From the NCBI GenBank assembly GCA_965279565.1, contig OZ257249.1, forward strand, positions 1,054,001 through 1,118,000: a stretch of DNA of 64,000 nt, written 5' to 3'. The stretch is from Tagaea sp965279565. GTDB lineage: Bacteria > Pseudomonadota > Alphaproteobacteria > CACIAM-22H2. Positions 28,081 to 39,459 of the stretch are shown piece by piece. The position numbers and the translations under genes are program-made. Every line of letters begins with the position of its first letter. Within the stretch, counting starts at the first letter, position 1. Under the pieces are notes generated by a model. That model was not told where the DNA came from and ran no database searches. It saw nothing but the letters and a program-made list of their open reading frames with translations.

Positions 28081-28959
28081 TTAGAACTTCTTGGTCAGCG
28101 ACAGCGAGAACTGGCGCTTGGACTGCTCGTAGGTGTCCGACTGCAGGACCGGGTTGGCGTTGTTCGCCACGTTGTCGAAGCCGAGGCTGGAACCCGCCTT
28201 CATGTTCGTGTCCGAGTAGACCAGCGACGCCGTGAAGGCGATGGGCCATTCCATGTCGCGCGCCAAGCCGACGTTCCACGTCGTGTAGTCCGGCGTGCCC
28301 CACGTCGCGTTGCGGTCGATCGTCTGGCGGCCGAGGCGGGCCGAGCCGAGCAGCGAGAACGGCAGCGGCACGTCGAAGCCACCTTCGTAGTACATGCCCT
28401 TGCCGGCGCCGTAGGAGAAGTCCTTGGCGTAGTAGAGCGAGCCGACGGCCGTCGCGAGGCCGAAATCATAGGCGAACTTGCCGTAGACTTCGTTCCACTG
28501 CGGGTTGCCGTAGGTGTTCGGGCCGCCACCGATATTCTGGTCGGCCGTGTTGCCCGGATAGGTGTAGCTGATGACGCCGACATCGAGCAGCAGCCCGTCG
28601 AGCGGCGTCTTCCAGCGCACGCCGCCGAAGAAGTCGAGCTCGCGGGTCTGGCGGATGCTGACCGATTCGCTGCCGGCCGGCGTGTTGTTCGACGGGAACC
28701 GCGTCGTCGAGGCGAACATGCCGAGATACGGCGTGAAGGCGCCGATCTCGTACGTGTATTCGAGATTTGCCTGGATCGCCGGATCCCTGCGCGACTGCGA
28801 GAGGCCGCGGAAGATGTAGTTCGACGTGATCGTCACCGACGGGGCGAACGTGCCAACCGACGTTTCGATCTGTGCGTGCGCGGGTGCGCTGACGGCGGCG
28901 ATGCCGAAAACAGCGGCAATTGCACCGAAAACCGTCGAAATTCTAGACACTTGAAGCAT
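28081..28959 (-). CDS. TorF family putative outer-membrane porin
   Basis: 292 aa with a signal peptide (core about 9-26, cleavage after APAHA). The mature protein begins like the gcw_chp/TorF family (TFAPSVTITSNYIFRGLSQS, then PAIQANLEYTYEIGAFTPYLG) and has alternating amphipathic strands ending in the C-terminal Phe of a beta-barrel (LSLTKKF). It is predicted to sit in the outer membrane; the transported solute is unknown. ATG 28959 is preceded by GAGGG. The gene has its own terminator and an upstream region with two dyads, so it appears monocistronic and regulated. Confidence 0.85.
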   Translation of the reverse strand: MLQVSRISTVFGAIAAVFGIAAVSAPAHAQIETSVGTFAPSVTITSNYIFRGLSQSRRDPAIQANLEYTYEIGAFTPYLGMFASTTRFPSNNTPAGSESVSIRQTRELDFFGGVRWKTPLDGLLLDVGVISYTYPGNTADQNIGGGPNTYGNPQWNEVYGKFAYDFGLATAVGSLYYAKDFSYGAGKGMYYEGGFDVPLPFSLLGSARLGRQTIDRNATWGTPDYTTWNVGLARDMEWPIAFTASLVYSDTNMKAGSSLGFDNVANNANPVLQSDTYEQSKRQFSLSLTKKF

Positions 28960-29042
28960 TTTGACCCTCGTTTTGCCAAGTTTGGATTTACCGCAGCAAG
29001 CCGTGTTCCAAGTAACCGGCGAATCGGCACCGAGGGTGATAT

Positions 29043-29091
29043 TTACAACCGCTGTAACATGGATTTTTGATGGTGTTGCCGTACGGTAACA
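29043..29091 (-). promoter_or_regulatory. Two dyad symmetries upstream of the TorF-like gene
   Basis: In the AT-richer 140-bp gap before the porin gene are TTACA-N5-TGTAA (29043-29057) and TGTTGCCGTACGGTAACA (29074-29091), an 18-bp near-perfect palindrome with one mismatched pair. They lie about 85 and 115 bp upstream of the ATG, a suitable place for operator or activator sites. No matching regulator can be named from sequence. Confidence 0.45.
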
Positions 29092-29099
29092 TATTTGCG

Positions 29100-29969
29100 T
29101 CAGCGGCTTCCGGCGCGACCCTGAATCATCGCCAGAGCCGCCTTTCCGACCGGATGGCTGAAGTCCGCGACGGTCTCGACGATGGAAAAGTGACTGTGAC
29201 CGGCCGCCGGCACGACCGTGACCGCCGCCCCTGCCCTGCGCCACGCATGGACCAGATCGGCCTGCTGGCCGATGAAGGCCCCCAGCTCGTCGCCGCCGAC
29301 CGTGACCCACAGTCGCGTGCCGGGTTGCGGACGCAGCGTCAGCGGCGAATAGCGCGCGACTTCGCGCGGCGTCAGGCGCAGCACCGGCTGCTGGTAGCTG
29401 CGCGCGAGCGGCGCCAGATCGTAGACGCCCGAGACCGAGAAGCAGCCGGCCGGGCGGACGGGCAGGTCGGCCATCGTGCACAGCATCGCGGCGAGATGGC
29501 CGCCGGCCGAATGGCCGCCGACGAAGATGCGTGCCGGATCGCAGCCCAGGCGCGGCGCCTCGCGCCACAGGAACGCGAACGCGTCGCGGATCTGGCGCAC
29601 GGTCGCCTCGACGCTCACGTCGGGGCACAGCGCGTAGTTCAGCGTGGCGAAGGCAATGCCGCGCGCAGCGAAGGCCGGGGCGAGCCCGCGCACGTCGCTC
29701 TTGTCGAGCGACTGCCAGTAGCCGCCATGGATGAAGACGAACAGCGGTGCGCGCGCGGCCCCCTTGCGCGGCGGCACCAGAAGATCGAGCGTCTGCTTGG
29801 GTCCGGGACCGTAGGCGAGATCGACATGCCAGCCCGGGCGCGCGAGTGCGGCTTCGCCCGCGCGCTGCCAGCCGGTCACGGTCGCCGCGAAATCCGGCCA
29901 GCGCGCGCGGTTGTTGAACAGCGCATCGAGGGCGGCCTGGTCGTCGGGATAGGCATAGGGTCTGTGCAT
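29100..29969 (-). CDS. Alpha/beta hydrolase (arylformamidase-like)
   Basis: 289 aa, no signal peptide. The oxyanion motif FIHGGYW, nucleophile elbow GGHSAGGH (Ser) and C-terminal HSHFSIVE (His) form a complete alpha/beta hydrolase triad set. HGGYW is typical of kynurenine formamidases (KynB-type) and related esterases. No other tryptophan catabolism gene is near, so general esterase activity remains possible. ATG 29969 is preceded by GGCGGAAG; an ATG at 30008 would overlap the divergent LolA gene. Confidence 0.82.
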   Translation of the reverse strand: MHRPYAYPDDQAALDALFNNRARWPDFAATVTGWQRAGEAALARPGWHVDLAYGPGPKQTLDLLVPPRKGAARAPLFVFIHGGYWQSLDKSDVRGLAPAFAARGIAFATLNYALCPDVSVEATVRQIRDAFAFLWREAPRLGCDPARIFVGGHSAGGHLAAMLCTMADLPVRPAGCFSVSGVYDLAPLARSYQQPVLRLTPREVARYSPLTLRPQPGTRLWVTVGGDELGAFIGQQADLVHAWRRAGAAVTVVPAAGHSHFSIVETVADFSHPVGKAALAMIQGRAGSR

Positions 29970-30006
29970 GTTCGCTTCCGCCTTGTTCGGGCCCCAATTC
30001 TGCGGC

Positions 30007-30669
30007 ATGACACCGCCGATGGGCCCACTTCGAAATCCTTCGCGCCGCGCCTTTCTCGGTGCCGCCGCCGCGCTCGTTGTAGCGCAGGCACCGGCACGCG
30101 CGCAAAGCGCCGGCACGCCCTCCGCGGCCGATGGGGCCGACATCGCGCGCGCCGAGACGTATCTCGATTCGATCCGCACGCTCGAAGCGCGCTTCCTGCA
30201 GATCGCCCCCGACGGCTCGGTCGCCGAGGGCGGCTTCTTCCTGTCGCGGCCGGGCCGGCTGCGGCTCGACTATGACGCGCCCAATCCCAACCTGCTGGTC
30301 GCCGACGGCCGCGCATTCGTCCATATCGACCGGCACCTGAAGACGATCGCGTACCTGCCGATCGACTCCACGCCCGCGGGCCTGCTGGTGCGCGAGCGGA
30401 TCCGTCTTTCGGGCGACGTGCGCGTCGTCGGCGTCGAGCGCGGCCCCGGCACGCTGCGCATCGCGATCGTCCAGGCATCCGATCCGCGCGCCGGCCGGCT
30501 CGTGCTGGCGTTCAGCGAGCGGCCCTTCGCGCTGTCGAGCTGGTCGTTCGTCGACGCGCAGGGCCAGATGACTCGGCTGTCGCTGCTCGACACCAAGGTC
30601 GGCCAGCCGATCGACCCGGCGCGCTTCGCCTATGCCGATCCGAGGCCGCCGGAGAGTCGCGGCAACTAG
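30007..30669 (+). CDS. LolA-like outer-membrane lipoprotein carrier protein
   Basis: 220 aa from ATG 30007; ATG 30019 is an alternative start. The N-terminal signal contains SRRAFLG followed by a hydrophobic stretch and APARAQ, a twin-arginine-like signal rather than plain Sec. The mature domain matches LolA: LEARFLQIAPDGSVAEGGFFL, RPGRLRLDYDAPNP and VADGRAFVHIDR. LolA ferries lipoproteins through the periplasm from LolCDE to the outer membrane. It is divergent from the hydrolase gene with only 37 bp between starts. Confidence 0.88.
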   Translation: MTPPMGPLRNPSRRAFLGAAAALVVAQAPARAQSAGTPSAADGADIARAETYLDSIRTLEARFLQIAPDGSVAEGGFFLSRPGRLRLDYDAPNPNLLVADGRAFVHIDRHLKTIAYLPIDSTPAGLLVRERIRLSGDVRVVGVERGPGTLRIAIVQASDPRAGRLVLAFSERPFALSSWSFVDAQGQMTRLSLLDTKVGQPIDPARFAYADPRPPESRGN

Positions 30670-30784
30670 CGCCGGCGCGGCAGGCTTGGCCCGGCAGAAT
30701 CTGCCGGGCGGGCCGATTTTCCGAATTCAACCTGTTGAAATTGCAATGGTTTGCCGTGGTTTGGCCCTTGCAAGGTCTCCGGCG

Positions 30785-31798
30785 ATGAGCGATCCAGCCA
30801 ACATGCCGCCTGCCGCGGCCCCGCGTTTCGAGGTCCGTCCAAGTCCGCTCAAGACCTGGAATCCGGACGCGCCGGACGAGTACGTCAATCTCGACGCCAA
30901 GCCGCTCGGCTTCGGCGACATGCTCGAGGCGCTCAATCCGCTCCAGCATCTTCCCGTGATCGGCTCGATCTATCGCTCGGTGACCGGGGCCACGATCGAG
31001 CCGGCCGCGCGCGTCGTCGGCGGCCTTCTGTTCGGCGGGCTCGGCGGCGGCATCTCGTCGATCGCGAACGCGCTGCTCGAAGGAATCAACGGCAAGGATC
31101 TCGGCGAGAACCTGATCGCGATGGTTTCGCCCGGCAAGGATGCCCCGCCTCCGCCGCCGGCGGTCGATGGCCTGGCCGTTCCGGCCGGCAATCCCGACCT
31201 CCATTTCGCGTCGTTCGCGGCGAGCGCCCCGGTCGGCGGAACGACCGAACGCAGCGGCCTGCTGACGACGTGGATCGCCGGCGGCGCACCGTCTGCCCCG
31301 TCGGAACCCGTCAAGCCCGAATACGACATGCGGATGGCCGGCGCCCCGGCGCAATCGCCCGGCGCGATCGTCGCGAAGGCGCCGCCACCGCCGATGCCGA
31401 CGCCTGCCGCATCGCCCGCACCTGTCGAACCGCAGCTGGCGGCCGCACCGCCGGCCGTCGCGCCAGGCCCGGTCATCCGGACGGCCGAACCCGAAGTTCC
31501 GCGTGCCCTGTCGCTCGACAGCTATCGCGCGCGCGCGCAGTCGGTGCTTCCGCAGGGGCCGATGGCGCGGGCACCCGCGATCAACGATACGCAGGGGCTG
31601 GCCCAGCGCGGCGAAGCGTTGCGCGCCCTCGCGACGAACCGCAGCCAGGCCCCGTTGCCGGCGGCGCTCCAGGCGCAGCAGGCGATCGATGCGGCCGGCG
31701 AGCCGCAGACTTTCTTCAGCGCGTCGGTGGCACTCGGGCTCGAACGCTATCGGCAGATGCAGATGCAGCGCGACGGTGCTGCACGGCGCGGGATCTGA
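30785..31798 (+). CDS. Proline/alanine-rich protein of unknown function
   Basis: 337 aa from ATG 30785. An N-terminal region with RPSPLKTWNPDAPDEYVNLD and a glycine-rich hydrophobic patch (VVGGLLFGGLGGGISSIANALL, about 78-99) is followed by a long low-complexity linker rich in Pro/Ala (about 120-235) and a helical C-terminus. I do not recognise a family. The architecture could be a membrane-associated scaffold or secreted substrate, but nothing in the sequence proves it. It lies 115 bp after the LolA-like gene and ends next to the convergent yggS. Confidence 0.7.
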   Translation: MSDPANMPPAAAPRFEVRPSPLKTWNPDAPDEYVNLDAKPLGFGDMLEALNPLQHLPVIGSIYRSVTGATIEPAARVVGGLLFGGLGGGISSIANALLEGINGKDLGENLIAMVSPGKDAPPPPPAVDGLAVPAGNPDLHFASFAASAPVGGTTERSGLLTTWIAGGAPSAPSEPVKPEYDMRMAGAPAQSPGAIVAKAPPPPMPTPAASPAPVEPQLAAAPPAVAPGPVIRTAEPEVPRALSLDSYRARAQSVLPQGPMARAPAINDTQGLAQRGEALRALATNRSQAPLPAALQAQQAIDAAGEPQTFFSASVALGLERYRQMQMQRDGAARRGI

Positions 31799-31799
31799 G

Positions 31800-32459
31800 C
31801 TAGCCGCGCGTGCCGAAGATGGCGCTGCCCACGCGCACATGCGTGGCGCCGAGCGCGACGGCGGTCTCGAAATCACCGCTCATGCCCATCGACAGGCCCG
31901 CCAGGCCGTTGCGTCGCGCGATCTCGCGCAGCAGCGCGAAATGCGGGGCGGCCGGCTCGTCGGCCGGCGGGATGCACATCAGGCCTTCGATCGGAAGCCC
32001 GTGAATCTCGCGGCATTCGCCGAGGAACGCGTCGACCGATTCGGGCGCGATGCCCGCCTTCTGCGGTTCCGCACCCGTATTGACCTGGACGAAAAGACGA
32101 GGCCGGCGCGTACCGCGCGCGAACTCGGCGGCGAGGGCGGCGGCAAGCTTGGGCCGGTCGAGCGTCTGGATCGCGTCGAAGGTCGCGACCGCCTCGCGGA
32201 CCTTGTTGGACTGGAGCGGCCCGATCAGGTGCAGCTCGAACGCGACGCCGGCGGCGCGCAGCGGCGCGTATTTCGCCATCGCTTCCTGCACGCGGTTCTC
32301 GCCGAACACGCGCTGGCCGGCGGCGATCGCCTGCTCGACGTCTTCGGTCGGATGGGTCTTCGCGACGGCGACGAGCGTGACACTGCCCTGCGGACGGCCG
32401 GCATTGCGGGTCGCATCGTCGATGCGCGTACGGACGGCTTCAAGTGCGGCGGAGATCAT
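31800..32459 (-). CDS. YggS family pyridoxal-phosphate homeostasis protein
   Basis: 219 aa, a typical YggS/PLPBP. The PLP lysine is K34 in LVAVAKTHP. The signature FGENRVQE, HLIGPLQSNKV, QVNTGAEPQKAGI and LSMGMSGDFETAVALGATHVRVGSAIFG are all present. YggS binds PLP without known catalysis and maintains vitamin B6 and amino acid homeostasis in the cytoplasm. It is separated from the upstream porin gene by an intrinsic terminator and probably starts from its own promoter within that short gap. Confidence 0.95.
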   Translation of the reverse strand: MISAALEAVRTRIDDATRNAGRPQGSVTLVAVAKTHPTEDVEQAIAAGQRVFGENRVQEAMAKYAPLRAAGVAFELHLIGPLQSNKVREAVATFDAIQTLDRPKLAAALAAEFARGTRRPRLFVQVNTGAEPQKAGIAPESVDAFLGECREIHGLPIEGLMCIPPADEPAAPHFALLREIARRNGLAGLSMGMSGDFETAVALGATHVRVGSAIFGTRG

Positions 32460-32486
32460 GCCCGCCTTGGATTACGTCATATGCCC

Positions 32487-32519
32487 CAAAAGAAAAAGGG
32501 GCAGCTTTCGCTGCCCCTT
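32487..32519 (-). terminator. Rho-independent terminator of the porin gene
   Basis: On the minus strand a 10-bp stem AAGGGGCAGC / GCTGCCCCTT (32519-32510 with 32505-32496) closes a GAAA tetraloop and runs into TTTTCTTTT. It lies about 25 nt after the porin stop. The GNRA tetraloop and T-run make it a strong intrinsic terminator. Confidence 0.93.
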
Positions 32520-32544
32520 TCCCCACCGATCGTTTTTGAGACGA

Positions 32545-33801
32545 TCAGAACGCGAGCGTCAGACCCGAGATGACGCCGTTGGCGCGCGACGACTGCGTGC
32601 CCGCCGTGAAGAAGTTGGCGTTCTGCGCGGCCGCCGTGTTGAGCGTGCCTTCCGTGAACTTGGCGGTGAAGACGCCGAGGTTCACGTTCACGCCCGGAGC
32701 GAGCGTGTAGCGGCCCGAAGCGCTGAGAGCTTCGATCTTGTCCTTGCCGCCGTTCTGCTGGGCAACGACACCGTTCGTGACCGTCGAGTGGTCGTTCTGC
32801 GACTGCGTGTAGTTGATCGACACCGCAGCGGCGCCGAACACGTAGCCGGCACCGACTTCCCAGCCGTAGCCGTTGTGGTTGCGGAGGCCGTCGGCGAGAG
32901 CGGCCGCAGCCGTCGTCGTCGTGCCGCCACCGATCTGGCGCCAGTCGCTGGTCTTCTGGTACGAACCGCCGACGTCGAAGCCCATGTACTGGAAGCCGAG
33001 ACCGGCGTTCCAAGCCGAGGGGTCCTTCAGCGAGGCCTTGATCGCATCCGAGTTGCCGTAACCCGACGGCTTGTCGAACGTGATGTAGCCAGCGGCGGCG
33101 CGGATGCCGACGCCACCGATCGTGCGGACGAAGTTCAGGTTGGCGCCCACGCCGTTGATGTACTGCGTGTTCTCCGTGGCGAGGCCCTGGCGGTACGACA
33201 TTTCCGGCGTGTAGTTGACGCCGAGCTGGAAGCCCTCGATGCGCGGCGTGTAGTACACGATCTTGTTCGAAATGCTGTCGATATCCATGCCCGTCGACGG
33301 GTGCGAAGCCTGACCCGACTGCGCGCTGACGCCAACGCGGCTGGTCGCGAACGCGCCAGCGTTGTTATCGCCGTTGATCATGCCGCCCGTGAAGGCTTCG
33401 AAGCCGCCCACGGCCGACTGCGAGGCGACGTTTTCGATGCCGCCCAGCTGGACCTGACCGAAGCTGCCTTCGATGAAGTTCCACATACGGCGGGTGATCG
33501 CGTTGCCCGACGAGGTGCCAGCGTTCGGGTTCAGCTGCCATACCGTACCGGCCGACATGCCCGACGGCAGGGCCGCACGGAAGGTCAGGATCAGACGGTT
33601 GTCCGAGGTCTGGTCGATGCCGCTGCTGCGGATCTGGCCGGCAACGTTGGTCTGGTCCGTGTACTGGACGAACTGGCGGGCGTAGCCGCCGACGGTCACG
33701 GCGAAGTTCGCCGAACCGAACGGCTGGGCCGGCGTCTGGGCAAGGGCCGGAGCCACTGCCGCAGCGACCAGCGCCGTCGTCGCAAGAAGAAGCTTCTTCA
33801 T
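32545..33801 (-). CDS. Outer-membrane porin (Gram-negative type, alphaproteobacterial)
   Basis: 418 aa with a clear signal peptide (MKKLLLATTALVAAAVAPALAQ). The mature protein is rich in Gly/Asn/Tyr with repeated beta-strand pairs (FQLGVNYTPEMSYRQG, AWNAGLGFQYMGFDVGGSY, YGWEVGAGYVFGAAAVSINYTQ) and ends in the porin C-terminal Phe (GLTLAF). It probably forms a trimeric general or anion-selective pore. GGAG lies 8 nt before the ATG. The strong Shine-Dalgarno, strong terminator and low rare-codon content suggest high expression. Confidence 0.9.
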   Translation of the reverse strand: MKKLLLATTALVAAAVAPALAQTPAQPFGSANFAVTVGGYARQFVQYTDQTNVAGQIRSSGIDQTSDNRLILTFRAALPSGMSAGTVWQLNPNAGTSSGNAITRRMWNFIEGSFGQVQLGGIENVASQSAVGGFEAFTGGMINGDNNAGAFATSRVGVSAQSGQASHPSTGMDIDSISNKIVYYTPRIEGFQLGVNYTPEMSYRQGLATENTQYINGVGANLNFVRTIGGVGIRAAAGYITFDKPSGYGNSDAIKASLKDPSAWNAGLGFQYMGFDVGGSYQKTSDWRQIGGGTTTTAAAALADGLRNHNGYGWEVGAGYVFGAAAVSINYTQSQNDHSTVTNGVVAQQNGGKDKIEALSASGRYTLAPGVNVNLGVFTAKFTEGTLNTAAAQNANFFTAGTQSSRANGVISGLTLAF

Positions 33802-34121
33802 ACTTTTTTCTCCATGTTGAGGCCAGATTACGGCCGCGCGGTCGTGATCCGCCCGCTCCCGAGGTTTTTCGCCCATGGGCCCGTAAACGGTCAACCCGAA
33901 TAAGCCCTTCAGCGGGAATTCGAATTGACCATGTGGCACGAATGCAACATGCCCTCTACGGGGCAGTCGGCAATTCTGCCGGTGCATTTTGCAAAAATCC
34001 TAGGTTTCCAAGGAACTTAGGGGGGCGGGTTGCGGCAACGGCCCGAATGGACTAAATAGGTGGAATTATTGGCATCCGGGCGCGTTCCGGATGCGAACCC
34101 GCCTTTCACAAGGTCCTCGCC
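33802..34121. promoter_or_regulatory. 320-bp divergent intergenic region between porin and DUF3576 gene
   Basis: No gene is seen. It carries the promoters of the porin (minus) and of the DUF3576-leuS unit (plus). An imperfect 24-bp dyad (CCTAGGTTTCC...GGAACTTAGG, 33999-34022) lies in the middle. I could not place convincing -35/-10 pairs. The stretch is more AT-rich than the flanking genes. Confidence 0.5.
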
Positions 34122-34658
34122 ATGCGGAATCCGGTTTTCGGCCTTTTCATCGGCACGGCCCTGCTCGGCTTCACGGCCTGCAGCGGGCTGAAGGTCGAGG
34201 ATAATTACCCCACGGTCGTGCCCGGCACCGACAGCAAGTGGGCGCCGCGCGACCAGGTGAACAAGGAAGGCGTGTTCGGCGAGGAAGGCCTCGGCGGCCT
34301 GTTCGGCGGCGGCAAGAAGGACGAGGGCGGCGGCGGTATCGGCGTGAATGCGCTGCTGTGGCGCGCCTCGCTCGACACGATCAATTTCATGCCCGTCACG
34401 TCGGCCGATCCGTTCGGCGGCGTCATCATCACCGACTGGTTCGCGCCCGCCGAGACGCCGAACGAGCGGTTCAAGATGAACATCTACATCCTCGGCCGCG
34501 ACCTGCGCGCCGACGGCATCAAGGTGGCGGTGTTCCGCCAGCGCCGCGACGCGACCGGCAACTGGGCCGACGCGGCGGTCGAGTCGCGCACGCCGATCGA
34601 CGTCGAGAACGCGATCCTGACGCGCGCGCGCCAGATCCGCCAGACCGCCGGCCGCTAG
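34122..34658 (+). CDS. DUF3576 domain-containing lipoprotein
   Basis: 178 aa. The signal peptide ends in a lipobox (GFTAC, Cys20), so the protein is a lipoprotein. After a Gly-rich stretch (about 55-75) the DUF3576 region contains IGVNALLWRASLDTINFMPVTSADPFGGVIITDW and KMNIYILGRDLRADGIKV. The family is alphaproteobacterial and typically encoded just before leuS. Its function is not established; outer-membrane localisation is inferred from the lipobox and absence of Asp at +2. It is 68 bp upstream of leuS. Confidence 0.85.
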   Translation: MRNPVFGLFIGTALLGFTACSGLKVEDNYPTVVPGTDSKWAPRDQVNKEGVFGEEGLGGLFGGGKKDEGGGGIGVNALLWRASLDTINFMPVTSADPFGGVIITDWFAPAETPNERFKMNIYILGRDLRADGIKVAVFRQRRDATGNWADAAVESRTPIDVENAILTRARQIRQTAGR

Positions 34659-34726
34659 AGCACCCTTCACAGAATCTTTCGCTTCGCCTATTCATGGCGG
34701 CCCTTTCCTGAAGGTCCGTCGACGAC

Positions 34727-37281
<2,555 letters not shown>

Positions 37282-37285
<4 letters not shown>

Positions 37286-39459
37286 GTCGCGGCACCCGCC
37301 GCGCACCACTTCTTCCAGGCGGCGCGGTAGAAGCGCTCGAACTGGCGTGCCTTGGCGGGTGCCGCGCACAAAGTCGAATTCGCCACTCGCGCGCGCAGCG
37401 TTTCGCGCAGCACCGCCCGCCGCGGCGCGTCGTCGGCCAGACGCCGCGCAATCGCGAGATATTCCTCGGGCGAACTGGCGACGAGATCCTCGAGCTTCAG
37501 GCCCCTGAGCATCGCCGCCGTCCAGCGGCTCATCATGTTCCAGCCCGGCAGTGCCACGACCGGCACCCCCATGACCAGTGCGTCGAACGTCGTCGTCGAG
37601 CCTGAAAACGGGGACGTATCGAGGGCCACGTCGATCCCGTTGTACTGCTCCATGTGTTCGACGAACGAGCCGGCACTTGCGGGATAGTCGACGCGCGCCG
37701 GGTCCATGCCGTTGCGTTCGAAGGCGGCCGCTACCCGGGCCAGCAGCGACGGGACCTCGTACCAGTTCAGGTAACGCAGCAGGAGCCGGCTTTCCGGTAC
37801 CTGCGCAAGCAGCAGCGCCCAAAGGTCGAGAGTCCGGTCCGAGACCTTGGACGGATTGTTGAGGCTACCGAACACGACCGGGCCCGCCGTGCGCGGCCGC
37901 ACGGCCGGCAATCCTTCCGGAATCTCGGCGATGTAGAAGTGCGGCACACAAAGCACGCGCTCGGCGAATTTCTCCGCCGTGCCGCGCGGCGTCATCGTCC
38001 GGTCGGAGATCAGGTAGTCCATCACTTCCATGCCGCTCGTCGCGGCGTCGTAGAGGCTGATCTGGATAGGTGCCGGCCGATGTGCGGCGACCAATGGCCG
38101 GTTGAGGTCGAAGCGCCCGGCAAGGCAGACGAGGATGTCGATCCCGTCGGCCCGGATTCGGTCGGCCACGGCCCGGTCGTCGTGGCCGATGGTCGATTGC
38201 CAGCCGTCGGCCGCCGCCTGGAACGCCGCCGTCGTCGCATCGGGTATTGCGACCTCGCCGTAGAAGTGGATCTCGAACCGGGAACGGTCGTGCGCACGCA
38301 CCAGCGGCAGCAGGTTGCGCGCCACCGAATGGCCGCGCAGATCGGCAGACAGGTAGCCGATCTTCAGCCGCCGTCCCAGATCGCGCGTGTTCGCGTGACG
38401 TACGGCCTGCCTGTAGAGCGGGCGCGCGTGCTTCGCCTCGAACCGTCGGTGCTCGGCGAAGAATTTCTCCGGATCGACCGACGGGTGATAGGTCAGCGAC
38501 AGCAGGATGTTGCGGTGCGCATCGACATGACCCGGATCGGCCAGCAGCGCCTTCTCGAAGCATTCCAGCGCCTCGTCGATGCGGCCAAGATCGCGCAGCA
38601 CGCTGCCGAGATTGCCCAACGCCACCGCGTGGCCGGGATCGAGTTCGAGCACGCGCCGGCAGGCGGCTTGCGCCTCGTCCAGCCGGCCGAGATCGCGCAG
38701 TGTCACGCCGATGCTCGACCACGTCTCGGCAAGGCCGGGATCGAGCTCGACCGCCTTGCGGTAGCTTGCCAGCGCGTCCTCGCGCCGCTGGAGCTGGCTG
38801 AGCGCGTTGCCGCGGTTGGACCAGGCGCGCGCGGAATCCGGATGCGCCGCGAGAACCCGGTCGAACTGCGCGAGTGCTTCTTCCTGCCGCTTCAGCTTCA
38901 GGTACGCGGCGCCGAGATTCGTCGCGATTTCCGCCATGCCGGGTGAGAGCGACAGCGCGCGCTCGAACGTCGCCGCGGCGCGCTCGAATGCGCCCTGCTC
39001 GAACAACGCGTTCCCGAGATTGAATACGTATTCGGCGTTGCCCGGATCGGCTTCGAGTACGGCCAGATAGTCCTGCTCGGCGTTCCGGAACTCGCCGAGG
39101 CCGAGATAGGCGTTGGCCCTGTTCACGAGAGTCGCGACCGAGCCCGGCTGCATCTGCAGCGCCTTGTTGCAGGCGTGGACGGCCTTGCGGTGATGGCCGA
39201 GCCTGACGAGCGCGAAGGCGAGATTGGACAGCGCCATCGGCTGGCGCGGGGCGCGTTCCAGCGACTTGTTGATCCAGTCGATCGCCGCCTTGAAGTTCCC
39301 GGTCTGCAGAAAAACGATGCCCAGATGGTGGAGGGCATCGGGGTTCTTCGGATCGAGCTTCAGGATTTCGTGGTACCCGGCCTTCGCGGCGTCGAGCCGG
39401 CCCGCCTGGTGGTTCGCCAGGGCGGCCCGGAACAGCGAGGTCTCGTCGGCCTTCGCCAT
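37282..39459 (-). CDS. TPR-repeat O-GlcNAc transferase (SPINDLY-like) family glycosyltransferase
   Basis: 725 aa. Residues about 5-320 are nine or so tetratricopeptide repeats (pattern A.YHEILKLDPKNPDALHHLG, ...DPGNAEYVFNLGNALFEQG). Residues about 350-725 form the OGT catalytic region: LKIGYLSADLRGHSVARNLLP, GIDILVCLAGRFDLNRPLVAAHRPAP, VFGSLNNPSKVSDRTLDLWALLL and DTSPFSGSTTTFDALVMGVPVVALPG. Bacterial members glycosylate proteins such as flagellins or act on unknown targets. In place of the usual HxGxT the region reads LAGRFDLN. It directly follows the methyltransferase gene (no gap) and ends convergent to leuS. Confidence 0.9.

Noticed and set aside
31780..31825. GCGCGG...CCGCGC stem at the junction of the Pro-rich gene and yggS as a terminator
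   Set aside because: Six base pairs with a 12-nt loop and no T-tract on either strand; not distinguishable from background in GC-rich DNA.
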